A stretch of 64,000 nucleotides of DNA from Tubulanus polymorphus (GCF_964204645.1 NC_134028.1:16543263-16607262); one strand, 5' to 3'; positions 33,712-44,336 are shown, counted from the first letter of the stretch. Notes: a model not told the origin generated them from the letters alone. Made by a program: numbers and translations.

Positions 33712-34134
33712 CTAATTAGTAAATTTATATGCTACAAATATAACAATAACTGTTCCACCTAAAATCCATATTATTTCATATTTCTGTTGTTCTTTACTCG
33801 GGGTATAATAATCTGATAATTTAGGTCTGTATAGATGTAATTTTTCTTTATTGGTTACCGCGTTATATAAACTCATTGCATCATCAACTGATTGAAAATC
33901 TCTATGCGAAATCTTCTGATCATATAATTCTTTATTGATGTAATCCATATAGTTTTGTCGTTTTTCTCTATATTCTTCTGCTGCTTTATTATATTTCTCT
34001 AATGCTAAGTTATGTCTTCTTTGTTCTCCTAATGAACTATTTTTATCAATATGCTTAAATAAATATCCACCATCAGTAAATGCTAAAGCGTTAACAATTG
34101 CCGATCCTATAATAGTTATAATTGCAGAAGCCAT
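33712..34134 (-). CDS. 140-residue two-span membrane protein of the Polinton structural block
   Basis: An N-terminal hydrophobic segment (residues 2-20) is followed by GGYLFKHIDKNSS and a long charged helix (RRHNLALEKYNKAAEEYREK), then a C-terminal membrane segment (residues about 120-137, IIWILGGTVIVIFVAYKF). This arrangement and the 'HNLALEK' helix are typical of an uncharacterised small protein seen near capsid genes of invertebrate Polinton-type elements. The exact role is unknown; virion membrane protein is the best guess. Confidence 0.68.
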   Translation of the reverse strand: MASAIITIIGSAIVNALAFTDGGYLFKHIDKNSSLGEQRRHNLALEKYNKAAEEYREKRQNYMDYINKELYDQKISHRDFQSVDDAMSLYNAVTNKEKLHLYRPKLSDYYTPSKEQQKYEIIWILGGTVIVIFVAYKFTN

Positions 34135-34158
34135 TTATTTAGTAAAAAAATTATGCAT
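34135..34158 (-). promoter_or_regulatory. AATTTTTTT...AAATAAATG start signal of the 140-residue gene
   Basis: Minus strand AATTTTTTTACTAAATAAATG precedes the start; the outer copy has AAATTTTTACTAAATAAATG at 15996-16015. Confidence 0.55.
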
Positions 34159-34380
34159 TTATATGGGAGGAATAAATTTTTGTTTTTCCAAATAATCAAT
34201 AGTTAAATTAGATAAAGTAACTGCTAAAGTTAATTTTAAAATATCATTTATATCAAATCTATCAACATTAACACTTCCCATTTTGAATACTTTTTTTAAT
34301 ACCATTGAATAACCAACAGTTCCAATTGATAGTAATGCACCATTATATAATCCAGTTATTATCCACTTATTATCACTCAT
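34159..34380 (-). CDS. 73-residue membrane protein
   Basis: A hydrophobic stretch at residues about 10-28 (LYNGALLSIGTVGYSMVL), a basic-polar turn, then a second moderately hydrophobic helix (ILKLTLAVTLSNLTIDYL). No known family. It starts immediately after the stop of the preceding gene through AAATAAATGAG. Conserved in position in the outer copy, where it is broken. Confidence 0.65.
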   Translation of the reverse strand: MSDNKWIITGLYNGALLSIGTVGYSMVLKKVFKMGSVNVDRFDINDILKLTLAVTLSNLTIDYLEKQKFIPPI

Positions 34381-34737
34381 TTATTTATCAAAAAAATTAC
34401 TATCTTCAAAATATTTAGTTATCTTATTTATAATTATTTCAACATTTATTTCATTACTAGTTTCATTTGTATATATTTCAATTATTATTTTTTTAATATC
34501 ATCGATGATAAAATCTTCATCTAATTCATAAAATCTTAAAGATTCTCTAATTAAATTAGTAATCTTTTCTACATTTAAAGTTTCTTTATCTATTGTTGTT
34601 TCATACTCAAATGTTGTTTCATTAGAAAATACAATATTTTTGATTTGTGTAATTACATCATTAATGTCAAATTTCATTTCTTTCTCATGTTTAAAATCAA
34701 ACCCAAAACATATACTCGGTCCAACAGTTATATTCAT
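34381..34737 (-). CDS. 118-residue acidic protein of unknown function
   Basis: Short Gly/Phe-containing N-terminus (VGPSICFGFDF) and then an acidic, Ile-rich helical region (SLRFYELDEDFIIDDIKKII). No membrane segment, no cysteines in metal-like spacing. It is followed without spacing by the 73-residue gene. The homologue in the outer element lost its start codon. Adapter or cement protein are among many options. Confidence 0.62.
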   Translation of the reverse strand: MNITVGPSICFGFDFKHEKEMKFDINDVITQIKNIVFSNETTFEYETTIDKETLNVEKITNLIRESLRFYELDEDFIIDDIKKIIIEIYTNETSNEINVEIIINKITKYFEDSNFFDK

Positions 34738-34754
34738 TTATATAGTGGAAAAAA

Positions 34755-35510
34755 TTACTCTCTACATCTTATAACTAATTCATATATCACAGAAAAGTTA
34801 TTCAAATCAATTAGATATCCATTATGATTTCTTATTTCTAATTTAAAATTATTGAATTTAGGAATGCATGGTTTGAAATCACATTCTGTTAAATTATAAT
34901 TTATTTGAGTTCGAAATTGTTTAACATTTTTTAATGGTAAAATATTTAATATACTAGAATTACAAATTGTTTCTTTAGTTGCTTCGAAAGTTTTTGTAGG
35001 CTCGATTAAATTGCAATAAATATGAAAGTGTGTAAAAGGTATTATATTTGAGCTGCCTTCTGCGTTTCCAGTAACTGTAAGAGGTTTAATTCCTAAAATT
35101 TTAGCCAGTGGTTTGTTTACCATAAATTTATGTTGTTCATTAGATATCTTTATTCTTATTTTATTAGTACTATCAATTTTATTAAATTTAATTTCAAATA
35201 CAGAAGTGCCCCCGATTTTCAACCGAGCTCTTCTATTAATTTCCTGCGCTAATGATTCTAAATTATATAATCCTGGTTTTAAAAATATATGAAACCATTT
35301 ATCTTTATTTCTCATATAAATCATAAACCCTCTATGTTCAAAAGTTTTATCCGATACATTGTAAAAAGAATTACATAAACTTATATTAACTAATTTTAAA
35401 TCTACACAATTCTTGAATTCTCTATCTAATTGTACTAGTAAATCATGAGATTTATAATTTGTAAGCCTTCTAGAATCAACAAATATTCTGTATTCTTTTA
35501 ATTCCACCAT
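34755..35510 (-). CDS. Penton-like minor capsid protein
   Basis: 251 residues, fully open. The N-terminus (RIFVDSRRLTNYKSHDLLVQ), the block VDLKLVNISLCNSFYNVSDK and the later LKPGLYNLESLAQEINRR resemble the vertex (penton) protein family of Polintons and related viruses, which form a single jelly-roll. Beta-rich throughout and without membrane spans. It comes directly after the polymerase/LPDRF pair and before the small membrane genes, and starts at AAATAAATG. I base the call on pattern memory; another virion protein cannot be excluded. Confidence 0.5.
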   Translation of the reverse strand: MVELKEYRIFVDSRRLTNYKSHDLLVQLDREFKNCVDLKLVNISLCNSFYNVSDKTFEHRGFMIYMRNKDKWFHIFLKPGLYNLESLAQEINRRARLKIGGTSVFEIKFNKIDSTNKIRIKISNEQHKFMVNKPLAKILGIKPLTVTGNAEGSSNIIPFTHFHIYCNLIEPTKTFEATKETICNSSILNILPLKNVKQFRTQINYNLTECDFKPCIPKFNNFKLEIRNHNGYLIDLNNFSVIYELVIRCRE

Positions 35511-35527
35511 TTATTTTACATATTTTC

Positions 35528-35881
35528 TTATTCGAAATCTATTTCATGATGCCCCTTTTCATTCTTACCTTTGTATACGAAATAGAAATCACCAGAACAT
35601 AATTCTTCTAGGTCTTCACTTGATAATCTATGAAATCTATCTGGTAAATATGTTCTGAATTTATATGTATTTCCTTTTAATCCTTCATATTCTAAGTGTA
35701 TAACTAATTTATCTACATATTTGTTAGTAATTGTATCAATATTTGTAATAAGATATTTCTTATGGATTATTAATTCTTTTAACTTCTTAAATTTATAATC
35801 TACTGATTTGACATTTGAAGTATCTTTGATTCTATCTAGAAATGATTTGTTGTTCTCACTGTGTGTTTGTTTACTCTCCAT
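35528..35881 (-). CDS. 117-residue 'LPDRF' protein, possibly single-strand DNA binding
   Basis: After a polar N-terminus the core reads as alternating beta strands (YLITNIDTITNKYVDKLVIH) and includes FRTYLPDRFHRLSSEDLEEL. Small proteins with a 'FLPxRF' motif are frequent in invertebrate mobile elements; an OB-fold-like nucleic-acid-binding function is plausible but not shown. It lies 30 bases after the polymerase stop, so a role in replication is suggested by position. It is intact here and frameshifted in the outer copy. Confidence 0.5.
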   Translation of the reverse strand: MESKQTHSENNKSFLDRIKDTSNVKSVDYKFKKLKELIIHKKYLITNIDTITNKYVDKLVIHLEYEGLKGNTYKFRTYLPDRFHRLSSEDLEELCSGDFYFVYKGKNEKGHHEIDFE

Positions 35882-35910
35882 TTATAATACATATTTTTAC
35901 TAAAATTTGA

Positions 35911-38900
35911 TTAACACGTTAGAATTCTTTTCATTATCTCGTTCTCTTTTGTTTCTTCTCTTTTAGATTTTAAGTATTCATCTAAATTACAACCATAAGC
36001 AACTGTATGAATTCCATCATCTAAAATATATCTTTTATCATCAAATGGGTTTAGACTTACCTTTTCAATTTCTTCAATAAACATTTCATGATCTTCATAT
36101 CTTAAACATCTCATCTTATGTTTTCTAACTTCTTCATTGAATATACAATTGATGTAATCTTTGAAATGAATATTCTTTTCTACTACACTTTTGGTTATTC
36201 CTTTTAACTTTTTAGCTTCATGTTCTTTAGTTTTATATGAATACATTTTAGATCTAATACCTATGAATTCAATCATTTCTTCACCACCTAATTCATCTTT
36301 GAATTTACCGGGAACTTTTTTATTATCATTGCTAAAAAATTCATGATTTTTAGGATAATTACTGAAATCAAAATGATGTTTTAATGTTTTTAAATCATCA
36401 GTTATGTTATCAGTTTTTATCTTTAATATGTAACTGTCGGTATCAAAATATAATATTTCTATATGTTTTTCTCCAAAAAGTGGTTGTAATACATTATAAT
36501 AGAATTCATACATTAGTAATTTTGATAATTCTAAAACTGAAGCGCCAACATAGATTGGTTTATTAAATTTCATTGATGTTCTTCTCATTTTAACTGCAGC
36601 TAAATTTTCATCAAATATTCTGTTACCAATGAACTTAGGATATGTTTGTAAATGTCTAATTCTTTTACCATTACTGACTAACTCAATATCATTTCTATTT
36701 CTAATATTTTCACAAGTCTTGCCATAGAATGCATTATTCATTAACTTGAAGAAATCTTTTTCGAAATCAGTTTTAGCTTTAGTTCTCTGTTTGGTGTTAA
36801 AATCTATATATTTTTCTAACCACTTAGATTGGCTGAATGAAATATATCTACGTACTTTTTTTAGAATCATTCCTTGTTTTAGATAAAACTTTAACATTCT
36901 GTAATGTACTACATAATTATATTTATCTTCTTGAGTTACCATTAACTTTTCTGTATGAATATGATTTTCGGGTTTAATTTTTTTTTGGTAATTTGATAAT
37001 TCTTCATGAGTTACAGTTTTATGTTCTTGACAGTAAGCTAGATTTCTTGATTTAAATTTTTTATCTTCAGGATATTCTAAATCTACATCAAAGAAGTAAC
37101 CAGTATCTGAATCATCTGCAATATCTAGAATTCTTTTCTTCCAATCAAATTTATCATTATTTTCATTCTGTAAAACTTCAGTTAATTCAAATACTCCATA
37201 AGGTTGTGGTTCCATCATTGCCCAACCATACAAATTATTTGCATCTATATATAATAACTTATATCCGGGGTTATCATTTACATTGAAATATCTATCACCT
37301 AATACACCTGAAACTCCTCCTCTTATAGATTTTTCAAATAATAGTAATTGATCTATATTTGTTAACAAATCCATTTTTATATCTGTAAATTTCAATCCAC
37401 GATCCCATGTTAAACCTGGTGATGAATAACAATGGCAAGGATCAATGTTAAAATATTTTAGGTTTACATCTCTAAACCTTTCGAATATATCGGTTAATAA
37501 TAATACATCAGATTTTAAATATATATATATATACTAATTGCCCATGATTTTCTATTTTGAAATGATTCCAAATATTCAATGTTCTATTATATACTTCATC
37601 TTTAACATATTCATTTTTTAATTCATCATAAAATTGTTCTTTTAATAATTCAGTTATATTGAAATCATTATGTGATTTATAAAATGAATATGGAATTGCT
37701 CCTTTATATCTCATTAATTGAAAATCATCATTATTTGGATGGTGTTGTTTTAATATTTTTAATTCTTCATCAACTAATGATTTTGATAAGTTATCTAATG
37801 AACTACCTAGAAACCTATATGAATCTATAAATCTTAGACACCCAAATTGGAAAGATATATAATTCTCAGATGTTTTAGCTAACATTCTAAATTTATAAGT
37901 TGGTATTTTAGCAACATCTTTTGATCTATATGAATTTAATCTTTCTATTTCATTATTAATTTCTTCTATCTTATGGCACAGTTGCTTGATGAATAAATGT
38001 GCATCATATCCTGATAGATTATGAAATATAACTGGTACAAAATTAATTTTCTTAGCTTGTAAGTTACAATTCTCATGTGCAGCGCCTCTAAACTTTCCAT
38101 TCAAATGATCATGGTCTCTTACTTTTTTATCTTTATAATTAAATATCTTTTCACAATAATAACATTTATCTGCAAACGCAAATTCTTTATTTGTATTCAA
38201 TAATTTACTAAATCTTATTTCATATTCAATTAATAAGTCACAAAAATGATTGATAACATTTTCATTTCTATAATGATAATATTCACTTTCAATTAGTTCT
38301 GGATAATCAGATTTAATATATAACCCGAAAGCTGCAGCTGATTGATGAATCTTTTTAATAGTATTTGTTTTTGGTGGTTCATCTGAAAAATCATTTTCAT
38401 TAGAATTTAATTTCTTTCTTTTATAATATATTTCTTTTCTATCTTGATCAGTTAATTCTTTATTTAATGATTCAAAATCTCCATATATAACAAATGGTAC
38501 TTTATTTTTGTAATCATATTTTTTGAATTCTAATATTTTATCCTTTTCATTTGGTAAAACTAATTTACAATAATCATGATTTTCACATAATTGTTTATGA
38601 TTTAATAATGCACTCTCATTACTGAATTTATGTAAACATTTTCTACATAGATATATTTTACGAGCATAATCATTTTCTGATTTAAAAAATAAATCAATTT
38701 GTTTAATCCACATATAATGATTTTCATAATATAGTATATCTATAACATCGTTTGAATCATAATCATTTGATAGGTATAAAGGTTCTAATGTATAATGTTT
38801 TATATTGTTACCTTTTGTTTTTGGTAATTTGATTAAATCGAATACATTTATCTTTATATTATTATCTCTTTCTATTTTTGGGATATTTTTAATTCTAACA

Positions 38901-39924
38901 GGATACTTATCTATCTTATAATTATTTTCAAATGGTTTATAATGAGTTAATCTAAAACTATGTGTAATATCTTCTGTTGGATGTAAACAACTTATTATAG
39001 CCCATAGAAAACATTTATCATCAAAATTTTGTACATTTATAACAGCATTAGTTTTAAATGGTAGTTTAATATAACTCGATGCTTCAATATCTGGTTCTTT
39101 ATAATATGATACATTATTTTCATCAATTGGTTTCGATTTAGTTAACTTATTATATTTTGTGTTATAAACATGTCAAGTCATAAATATTATTTCATCAAAT
39201 ATTAGACCAGATCCTTCAAAATATTTCTCTTCTATTTTAGTTTTTACTTCATTATAACATTTATCTAATTTATCATCTATATGTTGTTTTGAAATAATAT
39301 GTTGTGAATGAGAATTTATATTATATATTGGTTTATCTTCAGATTTTATGAATTTAACTTTAACTGATATACTAATTTTAGGATATTCAACATCAGTTAT
39401 TATTTTTATTATTTCTTTCATATTTTCTAAATGTTTTTTATTTTCTTCTAATGTTTTTCCTTTATGAAATTTAAACTCGATAGCTGCTGGACCAATATCA
39501 CTTTTAAATGCTTCGGTTATCTCTATATCTTTTTTATTATCTAATGAATTAATATAATTTCTTCCATGTACGGTCTTTTATTGTTTAATTTATTTCTTAT
39601 TCTTTTAATTGTCTTGTGTTTCTTATCATTATCTTTATCAATATGATCTTCACCTAAAATATCATTATTCTTATTTCTAGTATGACTTTTAGATTTTAAA
39701 TGTTCATTATAATATCTTTTATCACTGAATGATTGATTACATGTATCACATTTGTATGTTTCTTTTTCATTCTTTAATTCATCTAATTTAGTTTCTAATA
39801 TATCATCTTCATATTCTAATTTTAATTTATTCTCTAAATGTGTTTTAGTTTTATTGTGTCTTGATTTTTGGGATTTATCTATATTGATATTACATGTTGG
39901 GCAGTAGTACTTATTTGCTTCCAT
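35911..39924 (-). pseudogene. Zinc-finger / DNA polymerase type B, inner copy, three lesions
   Basis: About 1,330 codons, large for the family because of an N-terminal extension with two C2H2-type fingers (YYCPTCNINI..., YKCDTCNQSF...) in one frame with the polymerase. Then come a finger-like C..C...H pattern (38.6 kb), exonuclease D/E (YGDFES, about 38.48 kb), a His/Cys-rich RDHDHLNGKFRGAAHENCN, NLSGYDAH, motif A DANNLYGWAM (Asp codon 37243-37245), motif B FYGKT (about 36.73 kb) and motif C YFDTDS (about 36.44 kb). Lesions: a 7-base deletion near 39565, a TGA at about 39173, and a 4-base expansion of a (TA)n run at 37520-37533. All catalytic motifs are still present. The 5' end lies inside the right inverted repeat. 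Confidence 0.88.
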
Positions 39925-40272
39925 TTTAATGCTAAATTTTTTATTAAAATTGATTTTAGAAGTTATTCATTTATATTTTATTCATATATATGAATATTTC
40001 AAGAGTAATAGGGAATATCTTGTTTCATATCAAAGGTTGAAAGGGCTAGTGAGTAAAAAATGAAAAATATGAAAATAATAATAATTTCTATTTGAATTAG
40101 GAGTGAAACTCATATAAAATGAAAAATAAATTCGAGTGTGCGAGAATTATTTTTCATTTTATATGAGTTTCGCTACTAATTCAAATAGAAATTGTTATTA
40201 TTTTCATATTTTTCATTTTTTATGAGCTCGACCTTTCGACCTTTGGTATGAAACAACATATTCCCTATTACT
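39811..40272 (-). repeat. Right terminal inverted repeat (462 bp)
   Basis: Inverted partner of 21076-21537. Includes the first zinc finger of the polymerase gene and its leader. The outermost 269 bp (40004-40272) are the same palindrome as at the left end, in the same outer/inner arm order. Confidence 0.92.
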
Positions 40273-40278
40273 AATATG
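40273..40278. repeat. Target-site duplication, right copy
   Basis: AATATG directly after the CTATTACT terminus, matching 21070-21075. Confidence 0.92.
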
Positions 40279-41132
40279 ACACAGTAACTGATGAAAATAT
40301 CTGAAGCATAATTCAAACCCAATATCATCAATTTAAAATTGTAACTATTAATGCAAATGATGAAATAATCAATGAGAATAGTAACTTCCCAAGAAGATCT
40401 ATTAAAGGCGTATTAATATTTTTTACAATTGCAACATATTCTAATGGCGCAATAAATGTTGATAACTATTATAATCCTGAAATATCAAAAGTAGAAATAA
40501 CATGTTACACGCGGGTCAAAGACAAATCCTCAGATGTGGAGTAAACGTCCAAGCTAACAAGAAACTGCCAACAACGGCTATAAAACAGCGCGACACTTTA
40601 ATAGCTCCAAGAACGGCCTAGGTCTGACTGACTAATACAAGCCCGGCAGTGGTATATATATGAGCAGGCATTAAGGAGGCGCAAATTGTGACAGCTGGAT
40701 TAAACCAGTGAACCACTGCTGGAAATGCAAGTCAGCCAGGCAGTACAATACAACTCTTACAATATAATACCAGGTAACAAACAATTGAAGGTATAGCAAA
40801 TAAAATATTTTGCCAGGGAATGAGAATGATTAATCAGTGGGTAGAAATTAGAAAAAATTTTATGAATTAAAAAATAAAGTCATCTGAAGATTGTAATATA
40901 AACCAAATTGATTATTATACCGGTAATAAATATGCGTTATGGTTAGATTTTAGAACAACAGAGGATAACTTATTACATGGTTCTGGGAAAAAACTACAGA
41001 ACACTAAAGATGGAATACAATTATTCATGAAAAAGAAAAAAAGGAATCAAAAATTTCAAAATGCACATTTATCTTATATCTGACGCGCAAATAAATATTA
41101 TAAATTCTCAATTACACAGTGTTATGTATTAA
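40279..41132 (+). pseudogene. Major-capsid-like protein, outer copy, 3' part
   Basis: Continues the gene cut at 21069: the segments INANDEIINENSNFPRR, NKYALWLDFRTTEDN and the C-terminus ending in VMY (stop 41130-41132) match the inner protein. Extra damage: stops soon after the junction, a solo LTR at 40503-40779, and an in-frame stop near 40867. Confidence 0.85.
40503..40779. mobile_element. Probable solo LTR
   Basis: 277 bp starting TGTTAC and ending GTAACA (TG...CA with short inverted ends), flanked by AACA at 40499-40502 and 40780-40783. Contains tataaaac and other promoter-like words, no ORF, and host-like composition. TG...CA termini with a 4-bp duplication fit a Gypsy-type solo LTR; the family was not identified. 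Confidence 0.65.
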
Positions 41133-41164
41133 AATTTTAATTTTAATAAAAAAATTTATAATAA

Positions 41165-41536
41165 ATGGAAGGAGGAATATATGAAATACAAAGTCCAAGT
41201 GAAATGATATCAGATATATATTATGTAATACCTTATGATGAATATAGTAAGTATTTTGGAGAATGCTTTAATCAATTCAAATATAGAATAAGTAAAATAG
41301 AAGATAATATTGAATTTAAAATAGAAGATAATATTGAATCTAAAATAGAAGATAATGTTATACCTTCTACATCGAATAATGATAATTATAATACGAAGAT
41401 TGAACCTGATATCAAAAACCAAAAAGACAAATGAAAAATATTGTGACGTATGTAAGAAATATATATCATATAAAAATTGGGCAACTCATCTTAATTCAAT
41501 CAAGCATGATAAAAATAAGAATAAGAATATGAAATA
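41165..41536 (+). pseudogene. Zinc-finger protein, outer copy, 5' part
   Basis: MEGGIYEIQSPSEM at ATAATAAATG. Three tandem 27-bp units (KIEDNIE- type) at 41294-41360 replace the NVIPSTSN repeats of the inner homologue. A frameshift near 41415 leads to a C2H2-like finger (KYCDVCKKYISYKNWATHLN). The gene is then cut by an insertion. Confidence 0.7.
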
Positions 41537-42853
41537 TAGCTGCAAGCAGCGATAACGGGTTTCTGCCTTTCTGGATAGAATGTCGTTGAGGGATGCGAGC
41601 AAAGATTTCACGCGAAATCAGTTCGTTACATTCCGTTTTTTGAAAGAGTGCCACCTAGGGGTCAACTCACAACATGGATATGTTGACCCACATGTGCTAC
41701 TACGCGCATGTGCTACTACGCGCGAAGTACTAATGTGCCAGGTTTTGGGGGGGGGGGGTGGATAACATCGAGAAGACCGAAGCTACGGTGTTTTCAGCAT
41801 TCCCTAGTGACAGTTTAAGCGCATATTCGGTTATTATTAGTTCCGAAAAAAGTTGACTAGATAAGAAAACCGAATTTTGCCCAAAGCACAAATTTGGCCT
41901 ATAGGGTAAATTTTGCAGGAGGGAAGGCCTTATAGTGTTACTATTAGTAGAGGAGTGACAAGTCAGTCGGACAAGGCAAGCGATCAGATGGGGACTACAA
42001 TTCACATATGAAATTGACGTCCAATAACCATTATAAAAACAAAATCACGAACGGTACCATCATTCCCCATTACTCACTGTCACTGGTTGCTGGCTGGCCT
42101 GCAATTATTCTTTATCGGTGCAGTGGGTAGGTATTTTCAACTGACTTAGTTCTTTTATGACATCACCAACGCCGCTGCGTCACGATGTGATGTACATGTA
42201 CAAGGGACCTCCAATTTGTGATGTATGTGATGTATAAACTGACTTTAGACCGTTTAATATCGACGATAACAAGGTATCACCGACGCTGACATTTTCTGAC
42301 GTTAATTAGTATGACCCGCCTTTTGGACCGGACCAATTCAATTCAAATAAGAAAACGCGTACCGGTACAGTAAATAAATAAACCGCTGTTGATTTTTCGA
42401 AGTATTGATATCCACGAACCCAGACTATACTATTATAGAATGTTTAAAAGGAACTGCTTTTAATAACAGTATGAATAAACTTACTTCACAAACAAGGAAG
42501 TACATTTTTAACTTGTGAATGGTCGAACCCAGTTATTCACAGTAACCTGGGATTTGGATGACCTCGGATCCTTCCTTCTTTATTTATTTATGAAATGACG
42601 TCACAAACTTTCAGATTCGCGCAAGTATGCGCGCCATGATTGATGATTGCTATTTCCACCGGTGTTATCTTTAAGTAACTTCAAGTTTAAAATAGGAAGC
42701 ACAGTTCATCCATAGAAACTACGCGCAGAAAGTTGTTAGTAGTCAAATCTAATAGAAGATGATTTTTATGTGACGAAACTCAGTGGAAAATATGTAAAAA
42801 TAACAATCAGCAGGAATCCAATAGGGTTCCTGCTGAGTTAGCAGAAACCCTAA
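41537..42853. mobile_element. Hairpin-ended insertion in the zinc-finger gene
   Basis: Host-like composition from 'tatagctgcaagcagcgat' to 'gcagaaaccctaa', between two A+T-rich coding halves. Near the left end GGGTTTCTGC occurs; the right end is a hairpin, AGGGTTCCTGC...GCAGAAACCCT at 42825-42850. A G11 run lies at 41748-41758. No transposase frame found. A similar hairpin end lies at 46379. The type is uncertain; a non-autonomous DNA or rolling-circle element is likely. No gene seen in its 1.3 kb. Confidence 0.6.
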
Positions 42854-43556
42854 TGAATTGAATAATAATAGTGAAGTTGATAATGATAAAACTGAAGAAG
42901 ATATTAATAATGATAAATATTGTGAGGAATTTGATAAATATATAAGTCGTAGTAATTTTCAAAACATAAATTAACCCAAATACATTTGGATAACGTAGAA
43001 AGAAATATATGTGAAAAGTGTAATGTTGTTGTATTAACTAAAGATAAAATTAAACATTATAATTCTATTGAACATACAATAAAAGCTATTGATCCAAAAC
43101 ACATTTATAGAGTACCATGGGTATTTTTTTATATCGAAAATAATAATAATAGGAAATTTATATAGATCAATTTTCATCGATTTTGTAAGAAATAATCCAA
43201 ATGTAGTATTATCAGATGTGAAAAATAGTTGGAAAAATATAGATAAATATCCAGGTGATTGTCCAGGGATACCTTATTTCTTCAAATTTAAAAGGAGAGA
43301 TTTTCTAACAGAATTGAAAAAAATTGCTGCTAATGATGATAAAAGTGATAACTTTGATGAAATAATTCAATATTACAGTTATGAAGATTTTTCACAAGAT
43401 TTTATTAATAGGATTAAAAATGATGAAAAAAATAAATATAAAAATATATGTGAAGATCAATTAAATCAATATATCTATTTAAATTATGAATTGTTTGCTA
43501 AAGGTTTGAGGGCTAGCGATATTATCATACCAAACAATTAGGTGAAGTTGAAGGCA
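42854..43556 (+). pseudogene. Zinc-finger protein, outer copy, 3' part with 150-codon open frame
   Basis: Frames after the insertion contain Asn/Asp-rich sequence, then CEKCNVVVLTKDKIKHYNSIEH, another C2H2-like finger. From 43089 to 43541 a 150-codon open frame includes NNPNVVLSDVKNSWKNIDKYP and a hydrophilic C-terminus. It appears to be the C-terminal part of the same gene after a frame change, but it has no counterpart in the shorter inner 249-residue protein. Function unknown. Confidence 0.5.
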
Positions 43557-44336
43557 ATAGAAGATCAGAAGAATTAAGAGATGCATGGCAATAATTGTGG
43601 TTAGAATTAGAATCAGAAAAGTAATTTAAAATATAAATATAATACCCCCTTATGTCTTTAGTACTTTTAGTACATAAAGAGTAAATCTTTATATTATTAG
43701 TACTTGAAAAATGAAATAGAACTAAGGAGAATTAAGGAGATAAAGACCCATATATATATATATTACTGTTTCAATAATAATATTCATTCATCACACAGAT
43801 TTATTATATATTACTGTTTCAATAATAATATTTATTCATCTGATAGATTCTATATATTACTGTTTCAATAATGATAAATATCATAGATTCGTTATACATA
43901 AAAATTATCTATATATTTTTTTTTCTAAGTACTAATAAAATAACGATATATTCTTTATGTACTAAAAGTACTAAAGATAATAAAGACATAACACATAGAT
44001 TTATAATATATATTTGATTCACTAATAAATATCATAGATTTATTTATCTCACAGATTTATTATTTATATTTGATTCAGCAATGATAAATCTATGTGTCTT
44101 TATTGTCTTTAGTAGTTTTAGTTTTAAAAATAATTTAAATCAGTACGAATAATATAAAGATTTATTCTTTATGTACTAAAGGAACTAAAACTACTAAAGA
44201 CAATAAAGACATAAGGGTTTCAATTAAAATCATAAAATGTTTTTTTGTTCATTCATACATTAATTGAAAAATTAAAATAAATAATATTTATTTTTCTTAA
44301 AAGGGAGTTTTAAGTATTAAGGTATCTAATACGTAT
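43557..44336. repeat. Intergenic direct and inverted repeats of the outer element
   Basis: Three copies of 'tatattactgtttcaataat' (43756-43872), and the phrase 'tctttagtacttttagtacataaag' (43656-43680) with inverted copies near 43951-43985 and 44163-44210. No gene. At 44318-44362 units of GTATCTAATAC follow, corresponding to the array at 28056-28160 of the inner copy. Confidence 0.7.

Larger units (their letters stand above)
21076..40272. mobile_element. Inner Polinton/Maverick-type element, complete ends, 19,197 bp
   Basis: The termini are 5'-AGTAATAGGGAATAT and its exact reverse complement, with 462-bp inverted repeats (21076-21537 and 39811-40272) and a 6-bp target duplication. AG/CT termini, 6-bp duplications and long inverted repeats are diagnostic for Polintons. 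Gene content agrees: type-B DNA polymerase, retroviral-type integrase with chromodomain, A32-like packaging ATPase, capsid-like and penton-like proteins. No adenain-like maturation protease was recognised. The element lies within the capsid-like gene of an older relative, and holds a Penelope-like insertion in its integrase. Polymerase, integrase, ATPase and coiled-coil genes are broken, so it is not autonomous now. Confidence 0.93.
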
